This document shows, in pieces, positions 13,752-26,700 of a DNA stretch of 64,000 bases; positions within the stretch are counted from its first letter, which is position 1; every line of letters starts with the position of its first letter. A program made the position numbers and the translations under genes. Source of the DNA: Wuchereria bancrofti (lineage: Eukaryota > Nematoda > Chromadorea > Rhabditida > Onchocercidae); assembly GCA_005281725.1 (NCBI GenBank), contig SSBO01000012.1:10216975-10280974 (forward strand). Reading direction: 5' to 3'. Below the pieces are notes generated by a model. That model was not told the DNA's origin, did no database searches, and was given only the letters and a program-made list of their open reading frames with translations.

Positions 13752-14268
13752 AAATTAATAATTGTTAAAATTACTGATTATTTTGTAAGATGTAAAAATT
13801 ATAAATAAATCATATATAAATTAACAGATTTAATTTTTTTAAATGCTCGTTTAAAAAAAGGAGAAATAGATTAATAATTAATTATTCTAATGGTTTGATA
13901 TTTAACACATGAAAATATTTCATTTTTAGGGTGCACGTGGTCCAGCTGGTGATCGTGGACCACCAGGAGAATATGGTGAACGTGGACCACCTGGATTACA
14001 AGGTGAAAAAGGTGAACAGGTATGATATTTATTTAATTTTTAATTAACAATTTATACCAAAAAAGTAAACAGAAAAAAACCATCTTGTAAACATTTAAAA
14101 CTGTTGAGTATTGCAAAAAAATAAATAAATAAACATCAATATCCGATAATGGTATTTTAGGGTATTCCCGGTTTGGATGCACCATGTCCAACAGGACCCG
14201 ATGGATTACCAATGCCATATTGTGCATGGAAACCACTTGATGTTAGTTCCATATCATTCATTTGTTGA
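5935..14268 (+). CDS. col-99: MACIT-type (membrane-associated) collagen, COL-99 / type XIII-XXIII-XXV family, 5'-incomplete
   Basis: Exons, all phase-consistent: 5935-6028, 6850-6884, 7240-7347, 7918-7953, 8078-8113, 8662-8772, 9054-9092, 9389-9601, 9826-10068, 10456-10617, 10926-11006, 11680-11796, 11896-12030, 12198-12263, 12341-12430, 12605-12658, 13576-13629, 13930-14019, 14161-14268; about 623 residues. Most exons start with a Gly codon and encode whole Gly-X-Y triplets. Non-collagenous breaks include SAALSKIQ plus [23 protein letters not shown], an amphipathic stretch ([19 protein letters not shown], possible trimerising coiled coil) and [15 protein letters not shown]. The first exon carries RHRR-S, a furin-type RxRR site, as expected for the shed ectodomain of MACIT collagens. 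The C-terminus, GLDAPCP.GPDGLP..YCAW, matches the cysteine-bearing end of collagens XIII/XXV, which excludes cuticle and basement-membrane types. The cytoplasmic and membrane segments are not seen. The stop at 14266 reads through a possible donor at 14242, so the last residues are uncertain. Confidence 0.85.
9147..9229. repeat. (AAT)n array in a collagen intron
   Basis: AAT triplets with GAT/AAC variants lie in the intron between the exons at 9054 and 9389. Confidence 0.85.
13640..13750. repeat. (GATT)n tetranucleotide array in a collagen intron
   Basis: Nearly perfect GATT repeats, with two GGTT variants at the 5' end, begin about 10-20 bp after the donor of the 13576-13629 exon. Confidence 0.95.
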
Positions 14269-15378
14269 ATTAAAAAAAAGAACTCAAAATAAGTTCGATT
14301 AAATTCAATTAACTTAATTTTTAAAAACTAAACTTCCAAAAATAAAATAACTACATAAGCAATTGACATTAATTATAATAATATAGTTAAATCAACAGGG
14401 CTAAGTATTTTCAGCCAAATATTCGAACGACATATAGGTAAAACTAAAAATGAATGAATTTAATAATTTAAAAAAAAAAAGTAAAAGACGAACTACCATG
14501 CAATACTATCGCTGATCAATTATTCCTGAACAAATTTTTCTTTTTTCTTGCTCCCTACTCTTCCATTTTCTTTCCCTCCTGAAAAAAAATTTTTTTTTTT
14601 TGCAACATTTATTATCATTTTCTTATCATACTATTTATCATCCTCAACATAAATGATTATTCAATTTAAATATTTCGATAAATTTGTTTGTTTTTTCATT
14701 TCTTTCATATTTCCAAAAATAATAAAAGCTAAATCTTATCTGTTTTATACAATAAAATCATGTTTATTTGCTTAAAAAAGGGAAGTATCAATTTACATTG
14801 ATATGTATAATCAAAATTCAAATTGAACATTTAGATTTTCAGTTATTGTTAAATAAAAATTATATTTGTTTACCTTTTTCTAAAAAAAAAGAAAAAGAAG
14901 TAATAGTAGGGGGAAATTTTTTTTTTTTAATTTCTTATCATATGCAAATTGGAAATTTTTATAGTCAAATGAAAATGGTATAGAACGGGCTGCATTCCGG
15001 AAAAAGCGAACATCAAATTCAATTACAAACCGCATTTATCATTATTACTATGACTAACAAATATTTCTTATGCCTAACCAAGCATATATCATTTCATTTT
15101 TGTATGTATATTTTTTTTTTTGATATAAACTAAATTTTTCCGTTTTTTTTTTTCTTTCTAACTTTTATTTTTTCTGTTTTCCCTCCCTCTCTCTCTCTTT
15201 AATTTCATTTATAAAATGCAGTGAGAATATATGCAAGAGAATGACTTTGCTTGTAACAGTAATTTAAAAAAAGGAAAGAAAGAAAAAACATAACAATAAT
15301 ATAGAAAATTAAAACTGAAAAAAAAAATTTTTTTTTTGAAATTAAATTCCTTATTCAGTTTTAGAATTGACACATCAA

Positions 15379-15510
15379 ATGATAATGATGATAGTGGTAA
15401 TGATAATAATGTTAACAGTGTTGGCTTTATCATATGCAGAAGTAAATGAGGATAAATTGAATTGGAGCGCAGATGGTTTTGCTAAAAGGATTATTCATTG
15501 GATTTGGTGA
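15379..15510 (+). CDS. Possible small secreted peptide precursor (43 residues)
   Basis: Short ORF beginning with repeated ATG/ATA codons. It encodes a strongly hydrophobic N-terminus ending LTVLALSYA, a good signal-peptidase site after ...SYA. A mature part follows, EVNEDKLNWSADGFAKR, ending in a dibasic KR, then IIHWIW and a TGA. I do not recognise the peptide. The mature part is richer in G+C than its surroundings. The last codons include a possible donor (TG|gtgaaa), so it could also be an exon of a longer gene. Against it: the hydrophobic leader is built from ATG/ATA/GTA low-complexity DNA common in this window, and the opposite strand is also open. Treat as a candidate only. Confidence 0.25.
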   Translation: MIMMIVVMIIMLTVLALSYAEVNEDKLNWSADGFAKRIIHWIW

Positions 15511-16158
15511 AAAATACTCGGGAATCATTCGAGAAAATATGCTGCATTTTGGATAGTTTAGTTTAGCTTAATTTTAAATTTAATTATTAATTTTAGCAAT
15601 TTCCAGAATATTTGTTATAAATTGTCGAGTCTCATCTAGAATCGTCTTTTCTTTTTTCTTCTTTTTCCATTATTTTTGTTTTGCTGTCGGAAAATTTTCA
15701 TTGTGCATCATTTTGCATGATGGAAATTTTTGAATGAATAATAATAATTTATCATTTAAATTTTTTAAATTTAAATTTGTTATGTGAGGAAATTAAAATT
15801 TTAGATTATCGTATCACAAAAAAAATAAGTAAATAGAATATTGCCATATAGACAATAACATATAGGCGTTTTTGGAATTTTTTTTAGTTCGAATTGATAT
15901 ATTTTATTTTAGATAATTGCTGCTTGAATTATTCTTATCATTACAGTTTATTAATTTGCAATTGAACAAATAACAGATTTTATCCATTAGTAAATTCTAA
16001 AAACGATTAAAGTTTATTTTTTCTTATGAAAGATAAATGTAATTTTTTTTCTATTAACTCTTTTATTATTTTAAATTCAATTTTCTAAAAAGAAAAATGC
16101 CTCATATTATCACTGTTTGTACGAAAATAATTATTCGTCTATGTTTTGCCTTTTGTTC

Positions 16159-16190
<32 letters not shown>

Positions 16191-16191
<1 letters not shown>

Positions 16192-17882
16192 CCAAAAAAA
16201 AGCCCAATCTAAATTAAAATATTTCAGAAATAAGTGATTTTTCATATAACTTCATGAAGAAATGTCAAATTTTAATTATATAAGATTTTGACTTTAGTAT
16301 ATTATTTTAAAAAAGTGAAGAAATGGTTTACTGCAATTAAATTTCAACAATTATTATAACTAATTAAACATATTGTAAAATTTCTTATTAATTTTTTTCT
16401 ATCAAATTTATTTCTGATCAAAAAAGGATGAAAAATGAAAAAATGTTTAAAAATTAAAAAATTCTTGTTTGTTTTTTTCACTTTTTTTTGTTTTTTATTT
16501 TTTAATTTAAGCTTGAAAAGTTATTTGTATAAGATTTGATTGCTGAATATTTATGTATGCAGAATTTTTTTTTAGTTTTATATTTTACTTTTTTTGTGTT
16601 AATATGAATTCAGAAATTACGTGTGACTTTACATAACGAACACGTATATATAATTGTTTTTTTATTATTATTAAGTTATTTTGTTAAAGAATGATAATAT
16701 ACGACACTTTATAATATTATGATTCTATCTGATATTTTCCAGTGACTTGATTTTTCTTTTTTTTGAAGAAAAAATTTTTTTAAAAATATAACAATTTGCG
16801 AAATATTTATTAGTGGGAAGAATATTTGATGAGAAAAAAAAGTCGGTGTAAGTGGTTGAAAATAGAAATTGAGAATCAATTTTTACGCTATTAAAAAAAA
16901 AATAAAAACAAAAACAAAAAAACTACAATAATTAATAATTTGACTATAAATTTTAATAAATTTGATGAAATAAATATTACAACTATTTTAATCAATATAC
17001 ATATCTATATACTTTTTCATTTTCTTTTTAAATTAAACATCTTCCATAATTTATGGTTGGCGCTAATTCTTTGTCTTTCATTCAAAACTTCTCATTGTTT
17101 TTTCTTCGTTTTTTAAATTTCAAGTCATTATATATTTTTAAAATTAATATATGTAATTGCTATTATATATGCCAAAACTTCCTCTCACTGCTCTTCATTT
17201 CTTCTCCAAAAAAAAAAAAGTAAAAAAAAATTTTTTTGTTTTTGTTTTCATCTTCCAAATGATTTCATTTAATTATTGTCTTCTTTTTTTCTTTTTCTCA
17301 TATCATATCTCTGCAAATAAAATTTTCCATATCTTTTTTTCTTATCAATAATCATTTGTTTTTTTGCATTACCACTTTGTAAGTTACAGCGATTAATGAT
17401 TAGCCTTGTAAAATGCTTAACATTAATGATTTATACAACGAATAAATTTAAGATATTTTGAATGTTAAACTAATATTATAGGTAATTTGAAATTTAAATT
17501 AGTAATACTTTTTCACTTTTTTTTTCTCAAAATAAATTTTGAATTATGGATAATTTATGTTTTAACATTCATTATTAACGCATTTGATAATTATATTTTC
17601 TTTCTCACAGCAGTAATTTGTGCAAGAAAAAGAAAAGGAAAATTTTTTTATTCTTTTTATTACTTAAAATAGTTTATTTTATATACATTATCCCATTCGA
17701 AAAAAATCAGTATTTCTAATTATTCTATATTGGAAATTTTGAATTTTGTTACTAAAAAAATTTTGTCTATCAAAAATTATTGGCACTATATAATATATAT
17801 AATAATATTATGTAATAATCTAATCACTGCCCTTTTCTAATTTAACTTAATTCTTAGAAATTTTGAAATTATAAGACGAATT
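16191..17882. repeat. Copy 1 of a 1692-bp exact duplication (contig overlap)
   Basis: As far as compared by eye, identical to 17884-19575 (period 1693 with one N at 17883 between copies). Copy 1 breaks off at the N after GACGAATT, whereas copy 2 continues through the same point into TAAGTTG. This is the signature of two assembled contigs with overlapping ends joined without merging. Confidence 0.85.
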
Positions 17883-17883
17883 N
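17883..17883. other. Assembly junction (single N)
   Basis: One ambiguous base lies exactly at the boundary between two identical 1692-bp copies. Confidence 0.95.
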
Positions 17884-19575
17884 CCCAAAAAAAAGCCCAA
17901 TCTAAATTAAAATATTTCAGAAATAAGTGATTTTTCATATAACTTCATGAAGAAATGTCAAATTTTAATTATATAAGATTTTGACTTTAGTATATTATTT
18001 TAAAAAAGTGAAGAAATGGTTTACTGCAATTAAATTTCAACAATTATTATAACTAATTAAACATATTGTAAAATTTCTTATTAATTTTTTTCTATCAAAT
18101 TTATTTCTGATCAAAAAAGGATGAAAAATGAAAAAATGTTTAAAAATTAAAAAATTCTTGTTTGTTTTTTTCACTTTTTTTTGTTTTTTATTTTTTAATT
18201 TAAGCTTGAAAAGTTATTTGTATAAGATTTGATTGCTGAATATTTATGTATGCAGAATTTTTTTTTAGTTTTATATTTTACTTTTTTTGTGTTAATATGA
18301 ATTCAGAAATTACGTGTGACTTTACATAACGAACACGTATATATAATTGTTTTTTTATTATTATTAAGTTATTTTGTTAAAGAATGATAATATACGACAC
18401 TTTATAATATTATGATTCTATCTGATATTTTCCAGTGACTTGATTTTTCTTTTTTTTGAAGAAAAAATTTTTTTAAAAATATAACAATTTGCGAAATATT
18501 TATTAGTGGGAAGAATATTTGATGAGAAAAAAAAGTCGGTGTAAGTGGTTGAAAATAGAAATTGAGAATCAATTTTTACGCTATTAAAAAAAAAATAAAA
18601 ACAAAAACAAAAAAACTACAATAATTAATAATTTGACTATAAATTTTAATAAATTTGATGAAATAAATATTACAACTATTTTAATCAATATACATATCTA
18701 TATACTTTTTCATTTTCTTTTTAAATTAAACATCTTCCATAATTTATGGTTGGCGCTAATTCTTTGTCTTTCATTCAAAACTTCTCATTGTTTTTTCTTC
18801 GTTTTTTAAATTTCAAGTCATTATATATTTTTAAAATTAATATATGTAATTGCTATTATATATGCCAAAACTTCCTCTCACTGCTCTTCATTTCTTCTCC
18901 AAAAAAAAAAAAGTAAAAAAAAATTTTTTTGTTTTTGTTTTCATCTTCCAAATGATTTCATTTAATTATTGTCTTCTTTTTTTCTTTTTCTCATATCATA
19001 TCTCTGCAAATAAAATTTTCCATATCTTTTTTTCTTATCAATAATCATTTGTTTTTTTGCATTACCACTTTGTAAGTTACAGCGATTAATGATTAGCCTT
19101 GTAAAATGCTTAACATTAATGATTTATACAACGAATAAATTTAAGATATTTTGAATGTTAAACTAATATTATAGGTAATTTGAAATTTAAATTAGTAATA
19201 CTTTTTCACTTTTTTTTTCTCAAAATAAATTTTGAATTATGGATAATTTATGTTTTAACATTCATTATTAACGCATTTGATAATTATATTTTCTTTCTCA
19301 CAGCAGTAATTTGTGCAAGAAAAAGAAAAGGAAAATTTTTTTATTCTTTTTATTACTTAAAATAGTTTATTTTATATACATTATCCCATTCGAAAAAAAT
19401 CAGTATTTCTAATTATTCTATATTGGAAATTTTGAATTTTGTTACTAAAAAAATTTTGTCTATCAAAAATTATTGGCACTATATAATATATATAATAATA
19501 TTATGTAATAATCTAATCACTGCCCTTTTCTAATTTAACTTAATTCTTAGAAATTTTGAAATTATAAGACGAATT
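17884..19575. repeat. Copy 2 of the 1692-bp exact duplication
   Basis: Repeats 16191-17882. Its 3' part (from 18446) is itself repeated again after the N at 20148. Confidence 0.85.
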
Positions 19576-20147
19576 TAAGTTGTTTGATAAATGTTAACAA
19601 TTTAGTACGATGAAATATTGTAAAAAATTTGAATAAATTTTTCGTTAATATAAACAATCTAAATGATAAAAAGAAAAAAAAGCTAATAACAATGGAAAGT
19701 CTTAATTCATTCTCAAATATTTGATTAATAAATCTGAATTTTAAACTTTTATTATAGTAAGCTAAGTAAGTGTTGCTTTTTTTTCTGAATGTATTTTTAT
19801 GAGAATGTAAAATTCGTATAAACTACCGATAATTGATTATATGATCTTACTGCTTGAAGGTATCGTTAAATGCTATCAGAAATATACTATTAAAGATGAT
19901 AGTATAATACTATTGAAGATGATAGTAGTAGTGATAATAACATTAACGGTAATAGTTATAATGATAACAACTATTAGTGATAATTAATAATAATAAAAAT
20001 GACGACAACCAATAATAATGAATAACAGTAATAGTAGTAGTAATAATCTGTCATAAATGTTTATGTATTTTCATGCAATTTCTGTTTACTCTTTCACCCA
20101 ATGACTTTTGTTTTGTATTTTACCATTTGTTTTTTCAGTAAAAAAAG
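18446..20147. repeat. Copy 1 of a 1702-bp exact duplication (contig overlap)
   Basis: Identical by eye to 20149-21850 (period 1703, one N at 20148). It partly overlaps the previous duplication, so the shared core is present three times. Confidence 0.85.
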
Positions 20148-20148
20148 N
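20148..20148. other. Assembly junction (single N)
   Basis: One ambiguous base lies at the boundary between the two 1702-bp copies. Confidence 0.95.
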
Positions 20149-21850
20149 TTTCTTTTTTTTGAAGAAAAAATTTTTTTAAAAATATAACAATTTGCGAAAT
20201 ATTTATTAGTGGGAAGAATATTTGATGAGAAAAAAAAGTCGGTGTAAGTGGTTGAAAATAGAAATTGAGAATCAATTTTTACGCTATTAAAAAAAAAATA
20301 AAAACAAAAACAAAAAAACTACAATAATTAATAATTTGACTATAAATTTTAATAAATTTGATGAAATAAATATTACAACTATTTTAATCAATATACATAT
20401 CTATATACTTTTTCATTTTCTTTTTAAATTAAACATCTTCCATAATTTATGGTTGGCGCTAATTCTTTGTCTTTCATTCAAAACTTCTCATTGTTTTTTC
20501 TTCGTTTTTTAAATTTCAAGTCATTATATATTTTTAAAATTAATATATGTAATTGCTATTATATATGCCAAAACTTCCTCTCACTGCTCTTCATTTCTTC
20601 TCCAAAAAAAAAAAAGTAAAAAAAAATTTTTTTGTTTTTGTTTTCATCTTCCAAATGATTTCATTTAATTATTGTCTTCTTTTTTTCTTTTTCTCATATC
20701 ATATCTCTGCAAATAAAATTTTCCATATCTTTTTTTCTTATCAATAATCATTTGTTTTTTTGCATTACCACTTTGTAAGTTACAGCGATTAATGATTAGC
20801 CTTGTAAAATGCTTAACATTAATGATTTATACAACGAATAAATTTAAGATATTTTGAATGTTAAACTAATATTATAGGTAATTTGAAATTTAAATTAGTA
20901 ATACTTTTTCACTTTTTTTTTCTCAAAATAAATTTTGAATTATGGATAATTTATGTTTTAACATTCATTATTAACGCATTTGATAATTATATTTTCTTTC
21001 TCACAGCAGTAATTTGTGCAAGAAAAAGAAAAGGAAAATTTTTTTATTCTTTTTATTACTTAAAATAGTTTATTTTATATACATTATCCCATTCGAAAAA
21101 AATCAGTATTTCTAATTATTCTATATTGGAAATTTTGAATTTTGTTACTAAAAAAATTTTGTCTATCAAAAATTATTGGCACTATATAATATATATAATA
21201 ATATTATGTAATAATCTAATCACTGCCCTTTTCTAATTTAACTTAATTCTTAGAAATTTTGAAATTATAAGACGAATTTAAGTTGTTTGATAAATGTTAA
21301 CAATTTAGTACGATGAAATATTGTAAAAAATTTGAATAAATTTTTCGTTAATATAAACAATCTAAATGATAAAAAGAAAAAAAAGCTAATAACAATGGAA
21401 AGTCTTAATTCATTCTCAAATATTTGATTAATAAATCTGAATTTTAAACTTTTATTATAGTAAGCTAAGTAAGTGTTGCTTTTTTTTCTGAATGTATTTT
21501 TATGAGAATGTAAAATTCGTATAAACTACCGATAATTGATTATATGATCTTACTGCTTGAAGGTATCGTTAAATGCTATCAGAAATATACTATTAAAGAT
21601 GATAGTATAATACTATTGAAGATGATAGTAGTAGTGATAATAACATTAACGGTAATAGTTATAATGATAACAACTATTAGTGATAATTAATAATAATAAA
21701 AATGACGACAACCAATAATAATGAATAACAGTAATAGTAGTAGTAATAATCTGTCATAAATGTTTATGTATTTTCATGCAATTTCTGTTTACTCTTTCAC
21801 CCAATGACTTTTGTTTTGTATTTTACCATTTGTTTTTTCAGTAAAAAAAG
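20149..21850. repeat. Copy 2 of the 1702-bp exact duplication
   Basis: Repeats 18446-20147, then continues into unique sequence at 21851. Confidence 0.85.
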
Positions 21851-23737
21851 GAAGGAAAAAATAAAGCAAAATTTAATTTAAATTCTTCATTACATTTATT
21901 TAGCCCATATAAAATTCAATTAGCATATTAAAAAAACAAAAGAAAATTACTTAAAATTTTCAGTAGACTCATTTCGTTATTTAAATTTCAATAAATTCAT
22001 TTTACTTTGGACAGTTTATACACAATTATTGCCATGTTTTTTGTTTTGCTTTTTTCCCAAATTTTTTGATGCTTTCTAAAGTTTCATTCATTGCAATTAT
22101 TATCAGCAATTTTGGAAGTTATCTCTGACATTTGGAAATTTTTAAGAACTTATTATTGTTAGATGACAAGCAAAAACAATTCCTTTATGTTCCGGAGTTT
22201 TTTTCTCGCTTCATTCTCATTAACAATTTTAATTTATGTTAGAAAGTAATTTTGAATTTAAACTTTGTTATGCTTTTATTTGATGGATGAAAATATTTGC
22301 TAGCAATAAATAAACAATCCTAAAAGATTAAATTTTTGAACAAAAAAGAAGAAAAAAGTTCATACTGCTTAGGGGCATTTAACTAAATTTAATATCTGAT
22401 AGAAATTTCAGAAACAAAAGATGCGATCAGAGAATTATGGAAAAACTTACTTTTTTACTTTTTGAAAAAATAACTTTTGTATTGTATCAGCAAAAATGAA
22501 ATAATATGTCAAGCAGTCGTAAAATCTGTTAATAATTAAAAAAGATTCTTAATTGCAAATAATCACACATGAAAAGCTGTAAATAAATGATAAATGAATT
22601 TCAATGTAAAAAAAAAAATAGTTAACTAAAAAAAAAGAAATTCTGAAAATGGCAACTTTTTCCTCTTATTTCAAAAAGAATTTTCAAATTACATTTTGTG
22701 CAAAAAGATTTATTTGGATATAAATTAGCAAATTATGAAATGAATGAAGTGGTCAAAATTTATCATTTTGTAATTAATCAGAATATAACAATTTCATAAT
22801 AATAAGAAATAATAATAATTGTAATAATAATAAACTTTTAGTATAAATTTCACGGCATAAACATAAATAGGTCATTTCCAGGAAAAAAAAAAAACAAACA
22901 TTCCGGACGGTTAAAGAATAAGTTTATTGGTATCTTTTAATTTCTGCACAAAAGAATGATGACAAGAAAGTCGTAATGGATGCACAGTCAATGGTAGTAA
23001 ACGTTTATTAGATGATCAAAAAATATTTTGTCCAAGAATTCCGGAAACTTCTTTTTATGAAAATAGAGGAAGCAGATGAGATAGAGCAAAAGAAAACTTA
23101 ATATTTACAACGGTATGTATTAATTATACTGATCCGTGTTAATAATAGAAAGAACAATTTTTTATCAATTCTTATCAGTGAAAGATGATTGATTAATTAT
23201 TGTCTATAGATATATAATACTTTTAAGTTTTTTCCTTGAAAAACTTGTTGCAGAAAGAAATGAAAGATAATATCGAAAATACCAGAAATATATGTTCAAA
23301 AAAAAAGAAATTGGGAAAATTACTTTTTTTTAATATCACAGATTTGAAACTTTTAATAATTTCATACATTTACTTCAAATATTTTTCTATTTATTTCATA
23401 ATTTATACTCAAATATATGATTATAATTTGTATACATTATTAAGCTAAATATATTTTCTTCATAATTTTTTCTCCTTTTTCTCCCTCTCCTCAAATTCTA
23501 TTATAACAATAGTAATTGATTCGAATTAATTATTCCAAATTAATTTTATAATAAAATAAAAATGTATTGAATTTCACATTATACTTATTTCATTTTAAAT
23601 ATATATGTAATAAATTTGATAAAAAATTTCAAAAATAAACTTCACCACTAACATTTTTACTATTTTCATTTACACCATATGATCACCATCATTATCATCA
23701 CTACTGTTATTATCATTATCATTCTTATCATTACTAA

Positions 23738-26700
23738 TCAATCAGCTTGTTCCAATGGAACAAATGGTGTTTGTCCACTATCTTCTCGGTTTCCATCGTG
23801 TGATAAATTGCGTTCTTTCTTATATTCACGATATAATCGTCTATTTTTTCGTGCAAAAAATATACGATCATTATCCTATAAATTATATTTTATTTTAATT
23901 TAACAAATTAATTAAATTTTCTTGCAAAAATTTGGAATTATAATTAAAAAAAATTTATTTAAAAAAAATTTAAACTTCGCCATCATCATTATCATTATCA
24001 TCATCTTCTACACCACATGATTCAACACTAAATGATCTCAAATCTTTCGCATTATCTTTCCATTCAACCAATTTCATATATTTATATTCCAAACTAAAAT
24101 TAATCATAATCATTTCAAGAAAATTTTTAAAGTAAAATCTTTGTTTCATTTTCAATTGAATTAACATATCATAAATAAAAAATTCCATTCTTAATTGTTT
24201 CAATTTTTCTTTTTCTTCTTTTTCTTTTTTTTAAAGCAAACTTAAAAAGTAACCTTCTATTCTTGATATAAGCCATGATAATGATAATACATAATATGAT
24301 AACAGTTAAAATAATGCCCAAAATAAGCAATTGTAGTCGTAATGTAAGTGTTGTACATTGTATCATTTGTTCCTTTCTTGTAATATCCATCGAAATACAA
24401 TAACTTAAATTAATTTAACATATATATATTTAAATTTTGTAAAAAAATGAGAGAAGAGTTAAACTTAACATTTTTATCAAATATATAATAAACTTTTTTT
24501 ACCTTGCTGGTATACTATGAACTGATTGCATTCCATTAATGCATTCACCTTTAATTATACTATAATCTTGTTCAGTACAAATAGGACAAGCATGTGATGA
24601 ATAAATGATAATATGATATAAGCAACCATCACAAGTACCATCCGGACAATTACTTGGAAGTTTTATCTGACAATAGGTTTAAGAAGAGAAAAGAAAAAAA
24701 CTTTTCTCATAAAATTTAAATTTTAATTTAATCCAGTTAAATAGCAAAAATCTTGATCAAATCAAATAATTTAGTTAAAAAAATATGCTTAATTTTCTCA
24801 TTTCTTTAATCAATTATACCCCTTCTAAAAATAGCAACTGAAATATTTGAAATTTAACTTAATTTAAAAAAAGCATTATTGATACCAATGGTTTGATAAT
24901 TTGTCGTGGATCACATTTTAATGTGACAACAGTATACACACCATGTTGACAAAGCTGTGTCGATGGTTGAGATGAACCGAAGTAAAAATGTATATTTGGT
25001 ATTTCATTCATTGTATTATTATTTTCTAAAAAAAATTATTCAATTATTTGATTTTTATTTAATTATTCTAATATTCAATTCAATTTCTTCTAGGATTTAT
25101 TTGAAACAATTATTCAAAAAACTGATAATACCAAATTCTCGATCAGTTAATTTGACATATTCATTTAATTCTCTTTCAGATGTTATAGCCAAAATTTTAT
25201 CACCAATTCTATAAAAAACGAAAAAAGAATTATATTTTTTATTATTATAATATTTTATAATGTAACAATAAATTTATAAGCATTAAATGAAAAAAAAGGA
25301 ATAATAATGACTAATTTTAAAATTAAGAATAACAATGATTAATTTGAATTTAAAGAGGGAAGCAAAAATTGTTTTGTTTTGGTTTCTTTTCTTCAAAGGT
25401 TTATTTTTATTGTAAAGTTTGGAATTTCTGAGACTGAAAAAATTTGAAAAAATCGAATTTTAATAAAATTAATAGAAATAAAGTTTGTACATGACAGGTG
25501 AAATGTAAAAAAAACGTTGTGTAATATTGGCAAGTGGATGCATCGGAAATGCAGTTGAACGACAAATGTATGCATTTACCATTCCAGAATTTTCTTGATC
25601 CTGTAAAGATAATAATAGTTGTTTTGTCTCTCGTTTTTTTCTAAAAATCTAATTTAATAATTATTTGAGTCTAAACTTATAAAATTCAAAAATCTAACAA
25701 GTCTAATTAGAGATTTAATTCAAAAATAAATATAATTTTTTCTAGACTTTAAAACTTAAAAATTTACAGTACATATATGTATATATTGATTTAAAAAAAA
25801 GCAAAAATTTTAAAAACTGAAAAAGAAAACTTAAATTTAAAAATTTAAAAGCTAAGAAAATTTAAAAATTAAAAAAAGTTATTTTACTTGATTTCCTTGC
25901 ATACTATAAGATAAAGAAACACTTTCATATTCTGATGATGCATAAGTTTCCTTACAATTTGCGCCATTTTCGGTTAAAAGTGAAATATTATACAAATGAA
26001 AATACGATGCACCTTCACGTGCGAATACTTTAACACCTTCCGCTGTAAATGTTCTAAAAACGAAGAAAACTAAAGAAAAAATTAAAAATTAAACATAGAT
26101 AAAAAGTGTATGTTAATTTCAACTAATTGTAAAAATTTCGAATAATTTCATTTCAAACAAACAAAAAAATTTTTTACTTTAACAAAAAAAAATGAAAAAA
26201 TTGCAGCAAAAATTTAAAAAACAATTATAAAAATACTAATTACAAAAATAATATAATGATTAAAAAATAGAAAAAAAACATAATTTAAATGAATAAAATT
26301 AATTCGCAAAAAAAATTATTACAAAATTAGTTTAAATAAATAAAAGTAATTATAAGATTTTCAGGAGAAAAATTAATTTTTAATAAAGTATAAGTAAATT
26401 ATTGCATTGAAATAAAGAAAAAAGAATTTTTTGTCTTTTTTTTAAATGATAAAATTATTAAATTAAAATACCGATTAAAGAAATATGTAAAATTAAAATG
26501 ATATGTTTTATTATTAGATAAATTATCCAATAATAATATTCCATTTGATATACATCGTATACTATCATATGAGATAAGATTGATACCGCACGGTATACAA
26601 CTTTTAATACCCATTCGATCGCTTGTCGTATTTAATATCAATCCATTTGGACATTTTTTGCATTCATTATTCTAAAAATTTGAGAAAAATTTTTTTTGAT

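Larger units (their letters stand above)
14269..23737. other. Intergenic region between the collagen and ELAPOR 3' ends
   Basis: This 9.5-kb stretch separates two genes that converge on it. It contains a CT run near 16164-16190, two assembly overlap duplications (16191-21850), TAA/GAT-rich low-complexity DNA near 19900-20045 (repeated at about 21600-21748) and a few short open stretches. Only the ORF at 15379-15510 has any recognisable protein logic (signal peptide). About 3.4 kb is probably artefactual. Confidence 0.6.

Noticed and set aside
17157..21068. Identical pairs of 61-64-residue ORFs repeated three times
   Set aside because: AT-rich random ORFs multiplied by the assembly duplications; no domain and low-complexity Phe/Lys composition.
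16191..21850. True segmental tandem duplication or a transposon array
   Set aside because: Copies match even in homopolymers and each joint carries an N exactly where one copy stops; no terminal repeats or coding content. Contig overlap is the simpler explanation.
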